The notes: generated by a model from the sequence alone, not told the origin. A stretch of DNA of 25,068 nucleotides from Bacteroidales bacterium (GCA_017543645.1 JAFYFR010000021.1:1-25068), one strand, 5' to 3'. Shown: positions 1-8,309, counted from the first letter of the stretch. Numbers and translations are program-made.

Positions 1-348
1 GGCGTATACCTCCTTCAAGTCGCCGAACGACATTCCTTTTGCCAGCTGCTTGGTATACACCGACGCGGCGTTGAACAATGTGCGGGCAAAAAACTCGGTG
101 TTCCATACCGACTGCATCTCCACGATAAAGCTTCGGTTGTGGTTGTCGGTGCAGTAGACATCCACTATGGAGTATTTCTTGCCCGGATTGTCGGGGATGT
201 TTTCGGTAGGCATATACTCCACCGACTTAATCTCCATACCGTCGGGCAAGGGCAACAGCGCGTTCAAAAGGCTCATAACCAAATGCTTGTGCTGTCCGAA
301 TATTTTCTTGAAGGTCAAATCAGCCTTCGGGTCAAGGTATTTTGGCAT
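1..348 (-). CDS. Rpn family recombination-promoting nuclease / PD-(D/E)XK transposase-like protein (N-terminal part, runs off left edge)
   Basis: Reading the minus strand from an ATG at 346-348 gives 116 codons without a stop down to base 1, so only the N-terminal part is present. It opens with PKYLDPKADLTFKKIFGQHK, typical of the PD-(D/E)XK family PF12784 (Rpn proteins, often annotated as putative transposases). A nuclease-core pattern follows: D63 in YSIVDVYCTD and E77-x-Q79 in FIVEMQS, i.e. a D...E-x-Q active site rather than the textbook E-x-K. Rpn proteins are DNA endonucleases linked to RecA-independent recombination and, in E. coli, to phage defence; the function here is by homology only. 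The gene is divergent from the secreted protein at 539, and two good -7 boxes lie upstream at 377-403. The family call is secure; activity is unknown because the C-terminal half is missing. Confidence 0.88.
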   Translation of the reverse strand, partial: MPKYLDPKADLTFKKIFGQHKHLVMSLLNALLPLPDGMEIKSVEYMPTENIPDNPGKKYSIVDVYCTDNHNRSFIVEMQSVWNTEFFARTLFNAASVYTKQLAKGMSFGDLKEVYA

Positions 349-395
349 AGTTGCAATAGTTTTGTTTGCTTCAATGCAAATATATGTTAGATTTG

Positions 396-427
396 CAAAG
401 ATAAGAAAGTTTTTTTTTAAATACAAA
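396..427 (-). promoter_or_regulatory. Bacteroidota-type promoter for the Rpn gene
   Basis: On the minus strand a TATCTTTG box (396-403) matches TAnnTTTG exactly, and a TTTG (-33 element, 424-427) lies 20 bases upstream of it. A second exact box, TATATTTG, sits closer to the gene at 377-384 but without a well-spaced -33 element. The implied leader from the first box is about 45 bases. Confidence 0.5.
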
Positions 428-538
428 AATAATAAATCTTTTGTATTATCATCAAAAAATGGTTTTAAATTAAATCAGTCCCACATATCAAATCCACCCC
501 TTTTGCGTTATTCACTATGTAATATAATCTGAATTGAA

Positions 539-1405
539 ATGAAACGTTTTCTTATACTTTTTATACTAGTGTTGGTGGCGATGGAGATTAAGGCGCAGGC
601 ACCTTTTCAATCGCGTCCTACTGCGTATACCGTTGACAACAAGAGTTTTGAATTTGCACTTTTTGCTCCTACTCGTTACGGATTTTGCAAGAATACCGAG
701 GTGTTTTCGAGCGTGTTGGCAGATTGGAAACTACCTAACATCGGTATCAAACGCCTCTGGTTTACCAAAGAGGCTAAACGCGACGACGGATTTTTCCGCA
801 GCCGAAGAATTTATTTCGGAACGCTCCACAATTTCGACTATCCAAAAATGTTTTTTAAGAGCGTTCAAGACAAAAAACCGAATCTGATTGCCGATACTTG
901 CACCGTGCCTAACGTGCTGACAATGAAGAACGAAGCCCGAGCCACAATACTTCTTAAAAACAAGACCTCGTGCGATGCTGGAAACTTTTTGCTCACCGTT
1001 CGCGCTGGCATCAAAAACTCGTTTAAACTAAGCAAAGATGCCACCATGCCGCCCATTGATAAGGCGTTATGGTACAGAGAGTCAGTGGTTTGCCTTGATA
1101 CCGTTGTCTGGTTTGTGGGTGCGGATCTGGACATACATTTTAACGACCGTCTTAATATTTTGGTAGATGCCGACTTTTACTCTGTGGACTGGGGCGTAAA
1201 GGCTTGGAGCGGCGAAAACAAGGTTTTACTATACGGTTATTGCGGACAAAGACGCAGAATAATGGCTCAGGTAGGTTTCAAAGTGGCATACGGCACAGTT
1301 TTCGGCGATTTCAAAACGCTGTTGCTGCCGATGATAGACATTTCTTATTTCTGGTCGCTGCCAAAATCGAGGGAGCGTGGTTTGTGGGATCAGAAAATGT
1401 TTTAA
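539..1405 (+). CDS. Secreted protein of unknown function (288 aa)
   Basis: I do not recognise a family. The first about 20 residues (MKRFLILFILVLVAMEIKAQ) form a signal peptide with a plausible cleavage site near KAQA, so the mature protein should be in the periplasm or outer membrane. The rest alternates short hydrophobic and polar stretches with many Phe, Tyr and Trp residues, and ends in aromatic-rich segments around residues 185-275, which is compatible with a small beta-barrel or beta-sandwich. There are four Cys in the mature part. It lies 95 bases upstream of the FadL-like gene on the same strand, with only a weak AT-rich hairpin possibility between, so the two may be co-transcribed. 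It could be an outer-membrane barrel of the kind seen at 16357 and 17062, but no family motif supports that. Confidence 0.8.
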   Translation: MKRFLILFILVLVAMEIKAQAPFQSRPTAYTVDNKSFEFALFAPTRYGFCKNTEVFSSVLADWKLPNIGIKRLWFTKEAKRDDGFFRSRRIYFGTLHNFDYPKMFFKSVQDKKPNLIADTCTVPNVLTMKNEARATILLKNKTSCDAGNFLLTVRAGIKNSFKLSKDATMPPIDKALWYRESVVCLDTVVWFVGADLDIHFNDRLNILVDADFYSVDWGVKAWSGENKVLLYGYCGQRRRIMAQVGFKVAYGTVFGDFKTLLLPMIDISYFWSLPKSRERGLWDQKMF

Positions 1406-1500
1406 GCCAGATTCTATTCTTGTGTGTTAACATTTTTTAATTTTTGCCGTTTAAGTTGTGTACAAATAAATATCGACAACATTATTTATAAAGTCAAATT

Positions 1501-2862
1501 ATGATGAAAAAAAGTATTTTAGCGGCAAGTCTCATTGCCTTAGCCGGAAACGCATTTGCCGGCGGTTATCTTACAAACACCAACCAAAGTGTCTATTTTC
1601 TCCGGAATCCTGCGCGTGATGCCTCTATAGGTATCGACGGAGTGTATTTCAACCCCGCAGGTGCCGCTTTCTGCAACGAAGGTTTCCATATCCAGTTCAA
1701 CTGGCAGAACGCACACCAGCATCGCGATGCGTATGCCAATTACAATGGATTATTCAAATACAATTTCGGCAATCCATCTCCAAACGATGACGGCGGACGT
1801 GAATTTACCGGGCGGGTTGACGTTCCTATACAACCTTCGCTATTCGCATTATACAACACCGGTAAATGGAGCTTCCAGTTTGGTTTCGGATTTATAGGCG
1901 GTGGCGGCGCATGTGAGTACGAGCACGGCGTAGGTATGTTTGAGGCACTCGTAGGTAGCAAGGCTCTTGCTGCATTGGGTCAAAAGTTTGGCGGATATTC
2001 CATGGATGGCTATGTAAATGGAAAATCGTATTATATGGGCGGTACTTTTACTGTTGGTCGCAAATTAACTGACAACCTGAGTGTTTCGCTCGGGTTGCGT
2101 GGCATTTATGTTACCAACAACTATAAAGGTCATATCAAAGATATGAAATTTGGTATGCTTACAGGAAACCCCGAAAAACCCCTTTTAGTAATTGACCAGA
2201 CACAGAATCCCGCACTTGCCGACCTTGAACTCGACTGCGACCAGAAAGGTTTCGGCATAGCTCCCATTGTCGGTGTAGACTGGAAGGCTGCCGACTGGGT
2301 AAATATTGCTGCAAAATTTGAGTTCAAGACCAATCTCGAGGTAGAATCTGAGGCTCACAACAATGCCGCTTTAGACGCATTGGCTGCCACTGAACCTAAG
2401 TTTGCAAGTTATCTTGACGGCGCAAAAACTCCCTGCGATATGCCCTCTTTCGCCTCTATCGGCGCACAGTTTACTCCTATTGAGAAACTCCGTTTGTGCG
2501 TCGGCTATCACATGTATTTTGATATGGACACCAAGCAATGGACTAAGTCTATGGTGAAAAACACCACCGAGATTCTCTTTGGCGCAGAATACGACATCAA
2601 CCAGAGGTTTGAAGTTTCGGCAGGACTGCAGCGTTCTATGTACGACCAAACCGACCTGAACGTTTCGGATTTGAGTTTCAGCATGACAAGTTTCTGCTAC
2701 GGATTAGGTATCGGCGTAAGAGTTTCACCCGCAATCAAACTCAACGCCGCATATTTCCAAACATTCTACGATGACTATACCAAAACCGTTCCTAATCAGT
2801 CGGTTACAACTTACAGCCGTACCAACCGCGTAATTGGCGTTGGTATCGACATCAGTTTTTAG
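1501..2862 (+). CDS. Outer-membrane transporter, FadL/OMPP1/TodX family
   Basis: This 453-residue protein starts with a signal peptide (cleavage after AFA, about residue 20). The mature N-terminus GGYLTNTNQ is followed by GVYFNPAGAAF near residues 47-57; this Asn-Pro-Ala-Gly segment is characteristic of the FadL N-terminal hatch. The remainder is a series of amphipathic beta strands ending in a Phe (RVIGVGIDISF), as expected for an outer-membrane beta-barrel. FadL-family proteins carry long-chain fatty acids or other hydrophobic molecules across the outer membrane; the ligand here cannot be read from sequence. Length is normal for the family. Two Met codons (1501, 1504) are possible starts, with little effect on the product. 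A bidirectional terminator follows at 2886-2917. Confidence 0.88.
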   Translation: MMKKSILAASLIALAGNAFAGGYLTNTNQSVYFLRNPARDASIGIDGVYFNPAGAAFCNEGFHIQFNWQNAHQHRDAYANYNGLFKYNFGNPSPNDDGGREFTGRVDVPIQPSLFALYNTGKWSFQFGFGFIGGGGACEYEHGVGMFEALVGSKALAALGQKFGGYSMDGYVNGKSYYMGGTFTVGRKLTDNLSVSLGLRGIYVTNNYKGHIKDMKFGMLTGNPEKPLLVIDQTQNPALADLELDCDQKGFGIAPIVGVDWKAADWVNIAAKFEFKTNLEVESEAHNNAALDALAATEPKFASYLDGAKTPCDMPSFASIGAQFTPIEKLRLCVGYHMYFDMDTKQWTKSMVKNTTEILFGAEYDINQRFEVSAGLQRSMYDQTDLNVSDLSFSMTSFCYGLGIGVRVSPAIKLNAAYFQTFYDDYTKTVPNQSVTTYSRTNRVIGVGIDISF

Positions 2863-2885
2863 GGTTATATTTGATGTATTTTGAA

Positions 2886-2917
2886 AAAAGGGGATGTCTT
2901 ATTCAGGCATCCCTTTG
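2886..2917. terminator. Bidirectional intrinsic terminator
   Basis: An AAAGGGGATG / CATCCCTTT hairpin with one bulged G lies between two convergent genes. It is flanked by an A-run on the left (T-run for the minus strand) and T-rich sequence on the right, so it can end both the FadL-like gene and the TrmH-family gene. Confidence 0.75.
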
Positions 2918-2934
2918 TTATTTTAGAGAATTAA

Positions 2935-3462
2935 TCATTTCATCTTCTTAAAAAACTCCCAAATCGCTATTCCAGCGCTTACCGACACGTTTAGCGAATG
3001 TTTTGTGCCGTATTGGGGAATTTCAACGCAGAGGTCGCAGATGTCCATGATACGGTCGTCAACGCCTTTTACCTCGTTGCCGAACACGAGAGCGGCTTTG
3101 GATATTTGTACCGACGACAGATTGTCGATCATAATGCTTTGGTCTGCCTGCTCTATGGCTATAATGGTGTAACCCTGCGCTTTGAGGTTTTCTACTGCCG
3201 AAACTGTGTCTTTGGCGTATTCCCATTCTACCGACTGTTCAGCTCCGATGGCGGTTTTGCGTATCTCGTTGTTGGGAGGACACGCCGTGATGCCTCCGAG
3301 AATGATTTTTTCGATACGGAAGGCGTCGCACGTGCGGAACACAGAGCCTACGTTCAATGCGCTGCGCACATTGTCGAGAACTACGGTCAATGGAGTTTTC
3401 TCTGCATTCTTAAACTCGTCGACAGAGATGCGGTGGAGTTTTTCGAGCGAAAGTTTTTCCAT
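2935..3462 (-). CDS. TrmH/SpoU-family RNA 2'-O-methyltransferase
   Basis: The 175-residue product carries the three SPOUT signatures of the TrmH family: DNVRSALNVGSVFRT (Asn37 and Arg43), LVFGNEVKGV (about 125-134) and IPQYGTKHSLNVSVSAG (about 148-164). These form the knotted SAM-binding site. Enzymes of this family methylate a ribose 2'-OH in tRNA or rRNA; the target nucleotide is not deducible. It is a compact form with no N-terminal L30-like substrate-binding domain. An ATG at 3498 would add 12 residues but overlaps the end of the YqeY gene. The start at 3462, one base after that gene's stop and giving MEKLSLEKLHRISV, fits family N-termini better. It is the last gene of a tight minus-strand cluster and ends at a terminator. 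Confidence 0.9.
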   Translation of the reverse strand: MEKLSLEKLHRISVDEFKNAEKTPLTVVLDNVRSALNVGSVFRTCDAFRIEKIILGGITACPPNNEIRKTAIGAEQSVEWEYAKDTVSAVENLKAQGYTIIAIEQADQSIMIDNLSSVQISKAALVFGNEVKGVDDRIMDICDLCVEIPQYGTKHSLNVSVSAGIAIWEFFKKMK

Positions 3463-3463
3463 C

Positions 3464-3913
3464 TTAGCTGTTGAGGCATTTTTTAACGATGTCGGCAACG
3501 GTCTTGCTTTCGGCTTTTCCGGCTAACTGGGCGTTGGCGGCTTTCATCACCTTGCCCATATCTTTGATAGACGATGCGCCGGTTTGGGCAATCACCTGTT
3601 TTACAACGGCTTCAACCTCGGCTTCCGACATCTGAGCGGGCAGGTATGCCTTGATAAACGACAGTTGTTTTGTCTCCTCGTCCACCAGGTCTTGGCGACC
3701 CTGCTGCGAATAGATATCAATGGATTCCTGACGCTGTTTGGTCATTTTCTGCAAGATGCTAAGCACGTCGGCATCTGTTACACTGTCGGTTTTGCCTGAT
3801 GTCTTGGCTAAAAGAATCTGAGCTTTGATGGCTCTGACTGCTGCAAGGCGCACCTGGTCTTTCTCCTTCATGGCGGCCTTCATGTCCTCGTTTATTTGTT
3901 CTTCTATGGTCAT
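3464..3913 (-). CDS. GatB/YqeY domain-containing protein
   Basis: The 149-residue product beginning MTIEEQINEDMKAAMKEKD is typical full-length YqeY. It is all-helical, with the family segment RLAAVRAIKAQILLA near the N-terminus and QLSFIKAYLPAQMSEAEVE about two-thirds along, and ends in SKTVADIVKKCLNS. The fold resembles the C-terminal tail domain of GatB, the tRNA-dependent amidotransferase subunit. The cellular role of stand-alone YqeY is not well defined, though tRNA interaction is suspected. A longer start at 3961 would overlap the preceding lipoprotein gene; the start at 3913 sits four bases after that gene's stop and agrees with the family N-terminus. It is tightly spaced on both sides, so it is co-transcribed with the lipoprotein and the RNA methyltransferase. 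Confidence 0.92.
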   Translation of the reverse strand: MTIEEQINEDMKAAMKEKDQVRLAAVRAIKAQILLAKTSGKTDSVTDADVLSILQKMTKQRQESIDIYSQQGRQDLVDEETKQLSFIKAYLPAQMSEAEVEAVVKQVIAQTGASSIKDMGKVMKAANAQLAGKAESKTVADIVKKCLNS

Positions 3914-3917
3914 GGTA

Positions 3918-4811
3918 TTATTGTGATTTAGATTTGCTAAGTTTTTCGTAAAGTTCGGCATTTTTCTTGTCGTTGAGTCGGGAAAAAATTCTTGAAAGAA
4001 TTTCCGCGTCGATAGGACGCTTGTATAGGCTGTAGAGTTTCAGGTAGTATGTCTTGGCCTTTTTGTACTCCTCAAGTAGCGGTTTGGTTTTCTGCACCAT
4101 TGTACGGTAAGCGGCGTTGGTCTTTTTAGCCTCGTACTCCTTGATGGCTGCTACGTAGGCGGTTTCGGCGTTGTCGAAACAGGTACGTGCCATATAGTTG
4201 AGTCCTATAAAGTTTACAGGGTCGGCGTGGAAAATTTTTTCGGCAATCTGGTCGGCCTTTGCTTTTGCGCCGTTTTTGGTGAGCGCGGTGTGGTATTGCT
4301 CAAGCATCTCAACCTCAGAGGCTTCGGGGTCTTTGATCTGCTCGTAAGCTTTCTGCGCCTTTTTGTATTCCGACATCTGCATGTAACGCTTGAAGAGGCG
4401 GATGTTTACATACTGCATCTCCTCGCCGTCGTGGTACATGGTCTGGTATTTTTCCAGGTTGTCGAGTTCCTTGGAGTGGTTGTCGATTTTGCCGTAATAT
4501 TTGATTTTCATAATCAGCGAAAGCTCGTCGTCGTAGCCCATACATTCAGCCTTGTAGAGGTTGTCGATACCATCCTTCTCCTTGCCAGAGTAGTAGAGGG
4601 CTTTTCCCGCCGAGGCGTAAATTTCGGCAGGAGCGGATATGTTTTTTTCTTCGTAACGTGCAATTACGTTCTGGTAGGCTGTGGCTGCCGAGTCGTATTT
4701 TTTCTCATAGAACAGCCTGTTGGCGGCCTGCTGGTCAGCCACGAGTTTCTTGCCAGTGCCGCATCCGCTAATCATAGCCAAAGCCAATATTATTAGTGTT
4801 ATTTTCCACAT
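3918..4811 (-). CDS. TPR-like lipoprotein of unknown function
   Basis: The N-terminus MWKITLIILALAMISGC is a lipoprotein signal peptide with the acylated Cys at residue 17. The mature part (about 280 residues) is helical, with tetratricopeptide-like repeats. The clearest is around residues 28-58 (ANRLFYEKKYDSAATAYQNV), followed by further helix pairs such as YMQMSEYKKAQKAYEQIKD, and it ends in a charged Lys/Ser tail. TPR lipoproteins in Bacteroidota act as periplasmic scaffolds, some of them in type IX secretion or envelope assembly, but nothing here identifies a specific complex. It is the first gene of the lipoprotein-yqeY-trmH cluster and has its own promoter box inside the end of rnhA. 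The function is unassigned. Confidence 0.85.
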   Translation of the reverse strand: MWKITLIILALAMISGCGTGKKLVADQQAANRLFYEKKYDSAATAYQNVIARYEEKNISAPAEIYASAGKALYYSGKEKDGIDNLYKAECMGYDDELSLIMKIKYYGKIDNHSKELDNLEKYQTMYHDGEEMQYVNIRLFKRYMQMSEYKKAQKAYEQIKDPEASEVEMLEQYHTALTKNGAKAKADQIAEKIFHADPVNFIGLNYMARTCFDNAETAYVAAIKEYEAKKTNAAYRTMVQKTKPLLEEYKKAKTYYLKLYSLYKRPIDAEILSRIFSRLNDKKNAELYEKLSKSKSQ

Positions 4812-4848
4812 AACTATGAAAGTTCTTTTAATAAATTCTATTTCGCTC

Positions 4849-4876
4849 CAAAGATATAAAAAATATGTTTTTCAAA
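4849..4876 (-). promoter_or_regulatory. Promoter for lipoprotein-yqeY-trmH cluster
   Basis: On the minus strand TATCTTTG (4849-4856) matches the -7 consensus exactly, and TTTG (4873-4876) lies 16 bases upstream, somewhat short spacing. The -33 element overlaps the stop region of rnhA, so the downstream cluster can be transcribed independently of rnhA. Confidence 0.45.
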
Positions 4877-5348
4877 ATAATCCAGAAGATTTTTCCTCCG
4901 CCTCGTAGCCGGTATCGTCCAAGAGCGACGGGGTGTCGAGGGCTGCAGCCACAGCCAGACGGTCGCAACGCTCGTTTTCGGGTGTCTCGTTGTGCCCCTT
5001 TATCCATACGAACCTAACGGTGTGCTGCTGGTATATTTTTAGGAATCTCAGCCAGTGGTCTTTGTTTTTCTTGTCCTTGAATCCCTTTTTTAGCCAGCCG
5101 ATTATCCATTTTTTCTCAACGCTGTCTACCACGTATTTCGAGTCGGAGTATATAGTAACGTTCATTCCGGGCTTTTTGAGAGCCTCGAGACCCACTATCA
5201 CGGCGAGCAGTTCCATACGGTTGTTGGTGGTGCGGCGGAATCCTTGCGAGATTTCGCGCCGGTAGGAGCCGCAAATCAGCACTGTGCCGAATCCACCCGG
5301 TCCGGGATTGCCGCGCGACGCGCCATCGGTGTACATTATTATGTCCAT
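4872..5348 (-). CDS. rnhA: Ribonuclease HI
   Basis: It hydrolyses the RNA strand of RNA-DNA hybrids (R-loops, primers) in the cytoplasm. All catalytic residues are visible, numbering from the ATG at 5348: D8 in YTDGASRGNPGPGGFG, E46 in TTNNRMELLA, D69 in TIYSDSKYV, H119 in WIKGHNE and D129 in ERCDRLA. The basic handle segment KKWIIGWLKKGFKDKKNKD is also present. Total length is 158 residues, normal for bacterial RNase HI. A start nine codons upstream (5375) is open, but MDIIMYTDGAS is the expected N-terminus. The C-terminus adds a short acidic tail beyond the core. It is the upstream neighbour, 60 bases away, of the TPR lipoprotein gene on the same strand. Confidence 0.95.
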   Translation of the reverse strand: MDIIMYTDGASRGNPGPGGFGTVLICGSYRREISQGFRRTTNNRMELLAVIVGLEALKKPGMNVTIYSDSKYVVDSVEKKWIIGWLKKGFKDKKNKDHWLRFLKIYQQHTVRFVWIKGHNETPENERCDRLAVAAALDTPSLLDDTGYEAEEKSSGLF

Positions 5349-5424
5349 GTTGATGTCTGTTTGTTGCAGATGCAAAGTAAAGAGTTTTTTCTGTCTTGCA
5401 TGTTGTTTTTTTTCGTTTTTTTTC

Positions 5425-5457
5425 CTTGAAAATAGTTTCTTTTTATAAATAAATTTG
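5425..5457 (+). promoter_or_regulatory. Promoter for the PAS/HisKA gene
   Basis: CTTG (5425-5428) and TAAATTTG (5450-5457), an exact TAnnTTTG box, are separated by 21 bases. This places a transcription start about 30 bases before the ATG at 5493. Confidence 0.5.
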
Positions 5458-5492
5458 TTAAACTTGTAGGTGAATGAAAACCTAAAACTATT

Positions 5493-7763
5493 ATGACAAT
5501 TGCAATTATTGTTTTATCAATAACGATAGCCGCACTGTTAGTTATACTCTATTTTGAGCGGAAACGGTGTTACAATCTCGGCTATGGATGTGCGCAGAAG
5601 CTCGCTAACGATAATTTGGAGATATTCAATCTCAAGTTCTGGCGTTACGATGCCGGCAAGGATTTATTCTGCACCTCTGGTAATGCCCCTTCGTTGAGTT
5701 GGAAAAGTTTAGACGACTTTGTGTCGATGTTCTCGCCCGAAGACCAGCAGAGTTTTTTCAACAAAATCGACAATTTGAAAAAAGGCAAGGAGGCTATTAC
5801 CAAGTTTTCTGCCAAGCTTAACGAAAATGTATCTCCTTCACGCTGTTATGCCTATATAAGCATGAGCGTTGAAAAGCATTTTAACACCAATCCCATAATT
5901 TCCGGCACATTTTGCCAAACTCCCGAAAATATTCCCGAGTTTTTTAAGGGAATACCTACGTTTGCAAGTTTCAAAACTCTATTTGAGGAGATTCCTGTGG
6001 GCGTGATACTCTGCACCAGCGACGGATATGTGGAAAATGTCAACCAGCAGGTTCTTACAATTTTCAAAATAGAGAATAAAAACCTGTTTCTCAGTAAAAA
6101 CTACAATATCAACACCGACCGTTTTTACAAAGGTCCTACTGCCGAGGTGCTCAAACATACGGGTCGTTTTGTGATGATCGACGACTATAATTTCGACCAA
6201 AACCCCAACTGCAAGCGCACGGGAAAGGCAACTATCCTTTATACCGCCAAAGTGGTAACCGACCTCAGGGGTATCGAGCATATCTTTATCACTGTCAACG
6301 ACATATCTTCTAACATTCTTTTCGACGACCGTTTTCATTCAATGTATATTAACGGCAAGACGCTGCTCAAAATGTCGCCGGTGGGAGTTACCATTTTCGA
6401 CTATGAGGGCGGAAGAATTTATGTTAACGACGAGTTTGCTGCCAGCGTGGGATGCAAGGACGTTACGCAGATGATACGCAAAAGGCATAAATTGTGGGAT
6501 TCGCCTATATTGGATGCTCATTTGCGCGAGCAGATGAGGCAGTGCAATTCGGTGAGCGATGTGGTAACGATAGATTTTTCTAATCCCGAGGTAAAGGAGT
6601 ATTTCGGCTCGGAGCTTAACGAAGTTAAGCATTTCAAAGTAGATTACCGCAGAATTACCAATTCGGTAACCGACTGTTCAACATACATTATCACCTGTCT
6701 CGACGTAACAGCCATCGAGAACGAACGCCGCAAGTGTCATATACTTGAACAACAGCGCAATACCCTTGTGGAGTTGGGCGATTTTGTGCCGTGGCTCTAC
6801 AATCCTCAGACACATGAACAATCTTATCTTTGTGAGCGACAGTTTCCTGAACTACCAGAAATAGAGCGGCTTTCGGAACATCTTTACCTCAACGACCTTA
6901 CATTGCTCAACCGGAGGATGGTACAGGTGATGAAACACAACCTGCCGTCATCACGGTTGGTGGTAAACTATAGAACCAACAATACCCAGAACGAGCCTTA
7001 CGAGGTGATTGTAAAGGACATAGAGGGCGACAATTCGGTGCTGTGCGTGGCAAAAAGCATCTCGAACGTGGTGATTCAGTCTCCGAAAAACCGACATGAT
7101 GATTTGGAGATTATCCATGAGTATGGCAACAATTCAGGCACTCTTTCGCAGATTATCGACAATCTGTCGTATCTCTTTTTTATCAAAGATGTCAAAGACG
7201 ATTTCCGATATGTGGCGGCTAACAAAAAATTCTGCGAGTCGCTTGATTTACAGATGGCTGAGGTGTTAGGCAAAAACGAATTTGAGTTCTTGGGCATCAC
7301 CCCCGACACCAAACGTTACCGCAACTACGACCTTAGGGCGATAAAGGTTGGCAGTTATGATTACGACGGCTTGTCGTTTGTTAATGGAATGGGAAAAACG
7401 TGGCGGGTGCACAAAGACTATGTTAAGACCGACAACGATGGCGAGTATATAGTTTCCACAGCCATCGACATCACCCAGCTCACCAACGCCAAGCGGAGTT
7501 ACGAAAAGGCTTTGCAGGAAGTTGAAAACGTAAGGCAGAGCGGCATTGCGTTTCTCACAAGGGTGAGCCACGAAATCAGAACTCCTTTGCACGCCATTGT
7601 TGGATTTGCCCAGTTGCTTATCGATACCGACGACTCGGGTAAGAAACGCCATTTTGCACGTATAATCACAGAGCAGAGCGATATACTTGTAAATCTGATA
7701 AGCGATATTTTGGATATGTCGAAACGTGAGGCGGCGATGACCAAAGAGTCCTCCGACAACTGA
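5493..7763 (+). CDS. Membrane-anchored multi-PAS sensor with HisKA (DHp) domain but no ATPase domain
   Basis: The 756-residue protein has one N-terminal membrane helix (about residues 2-22). Several PAS-like sensor segments follow (roughly 45-150, 160-275, 285-410, 425-525 and 550-670), recognisable by phrases such as EEIPVGVILCTSDGYVENVN and MSPVGVTIFDYEGGRIYVND. A HisKA dimerisation/phosphotransfer domain comes next at about 680-748, with phospho-acceptor H693 in SRVSHE-type context (TRVSHEIRTPL). The protein stops 64 residues from that His, at SKREAAMTKESSDN. The HATPase_c domain with N, G1 and G2 boxes that should follow is absent, in frame or out of frame, and a terminator begins ten bases after the stop. 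As it stands it cannot bind ATP by the usual domain. It could receive phosphate from another kinase, act as a heterodimer partner, or be a decaying gene. The long PAS part is intact, which argues against general decay. Confidence 0.88.
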   Translation: MTIAIIVLSITIAALLVILYFERKRCYNLGYGCAQKLANDNLEIFNLKFWRYDAGKDLFCTSGNAPSLSWKSLDDFVSMFSPEDQQSFFNKIDNLKKGKEAITKFSAKLNENVSPSRCYAYISMSVEKHFNTNPIISGTFCQTPENIPEFFKGIPTFASFKTLFEEIPVGVILCTSDGYVENVNQQVLTIFKIENKNLFLSKNYNINTDRFYKGPTAEVLKHTGRFVMIDDYNFDQNPNCKRTGKATILYTAKVVTDLRGIEHIFITVNDISSNILFDDRFHSMYINGKTLLKMSPVGVTIFDYEGGRIYVNDEFAASVGCKDVTQMIRKRHKLWDSPILDAHLREQMRQCNSVSDVVTIDFSNPEVKEYFGSELNEVKHFKVDYRRITNSVTDCSTYIITCLDVTAIENERRKCHILEQQRNTLVELGDFVPWLYNPQTHEQSYLCERQFPELPEIERLSEHLYLNDLTLLNRRMVQVMKHNLPSSRLVVNYRTNNTQNEPYEVIVKDIEGDNSVLCVAKSISNVVIQSPKNRHDDLEIIHEYGNNSGTLSQIIDNLSYLFFIKDVKDDFRYVAANKKFCESLDLQMAEVLGKNEFEFLGITPDTKRYRNYDLRAIKVGSYDYDGLSFVNGMGKTWRVHKDYVKTDNDGEYIVSTAIDITQLTNAKRSYEKALQEVENVRQSGIAFLTRVSHEIRTPLHAIVGFAQLLIDTDDSGKKRHFARIITEQSDILVNLISDILDMSKREAAMTKESSDN

Positions 7764-7769
7764 GGCACA

Positions 7770-7803
7770 AAAAAAGCTGCCAATAATTATTGACAGCTTT
7801 AAT
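7770..7803. terminator. Bidirectional intrinsic terminator
   Basis: An almost perfect palindrome at 7773-7800 (AAAGCTG...CAGCTTT, 14-base arms, one mismatch) is preceded on the plus strand by a run of seven A. It is a strong terminator for the minus-strand lipoprotein and a weaker one for the plus-strand PAS/HisKA gene. Confidence 0.75.
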
Positions 7804-7829
7804 AGGTAAGTGAAATATCTTATTATGGA

Positions 7830-8309
7830 TTATTCCTCTTCGCCTTCTTCTGCTTCTTCTGCAGGGTCGCTTTCTGCCTCTGCCTGCTGAATCAAAGCTT
7901 GTGCGCCTTGAATACTAGCTTGAACGTTTTGTTCAACAGCGGCAATGTCAGTTCCGTTTAAAGATTTTAGAGCATCTGCAGTTTTAGCGTAATCGCTTTT
8001 AGCTTTAGCGGCGCTGAGGATTTCGAGAGACTTGTTGTAGCCTTCGATGGCACCTTGAGCGTCACCAGCTTTGAGTTTTAAAGCAGCTTCGCCAGCTTTG
8101 GTTGTGAAAGCGAAAATCAAGTCAGAAGCCAGAGCTTTGTCTTTTTCTGCAAAAATTTTGTCAACAAGAGCCGAAGCCTCAGCGAAATCGCCTGCTTGAA
8201 TTTTGGGACCAACTTTTTCAATTTCGTCTTGGTAAGCTGATTTAGCGCCACAAGAAACTAACATTACTGCGCATACGAGAGCAGCAAATACTGAAAATAC
8301 TTTTTTCAT
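7830..8309 (-). CDS. Small acidic lipoprotein of unknown function (159 aa)
   Basis: The signal peptide ends in a lipobox, AVMLVSC, with the lipidated Cys at residue 20. The mature protein is Ala-, Lys- and Glu-rich and almost certainly all-helical (AGDFAEASALVDKIFAEKDK, KLKAGDAQGAIEGYNKSLE), resembling one or two TPR-like helix pairs. It ends in an unusual acidic tail, ESDPAEEAEEGEEE. I do not recognise a family. It stands alone between two terminators with a long AT-rich upstream region (8310-8470), so it is probably monocistronic. A surface or periplasmic structural role is possible but unproven. Confidence 0.82.
   Translation of the reverse strand: MKKVFSVFAALVCAVMLVSCGAKSAYQDEIEKVGPKIQAGDFAEASALVDKIFAEKDKALASDLIFAFTTKAGEAALKLKAGDAQGAIEGYNKSLEILSAAKAKSDYAKTADALKSLNGTDIAAVEQNVQASIQGAQALIQQAEAESDPAEEAEEGEEE

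Noticed and set aside
1390..1440. AAAATGTT...AACATTTT hairpin as terminator after the secreted protein gene
   Set aside because: The stem is all-AT apart from two pairs, with a loop of about 27 bases, and the left arm overlaps the stop codon region. It is too weak to call.
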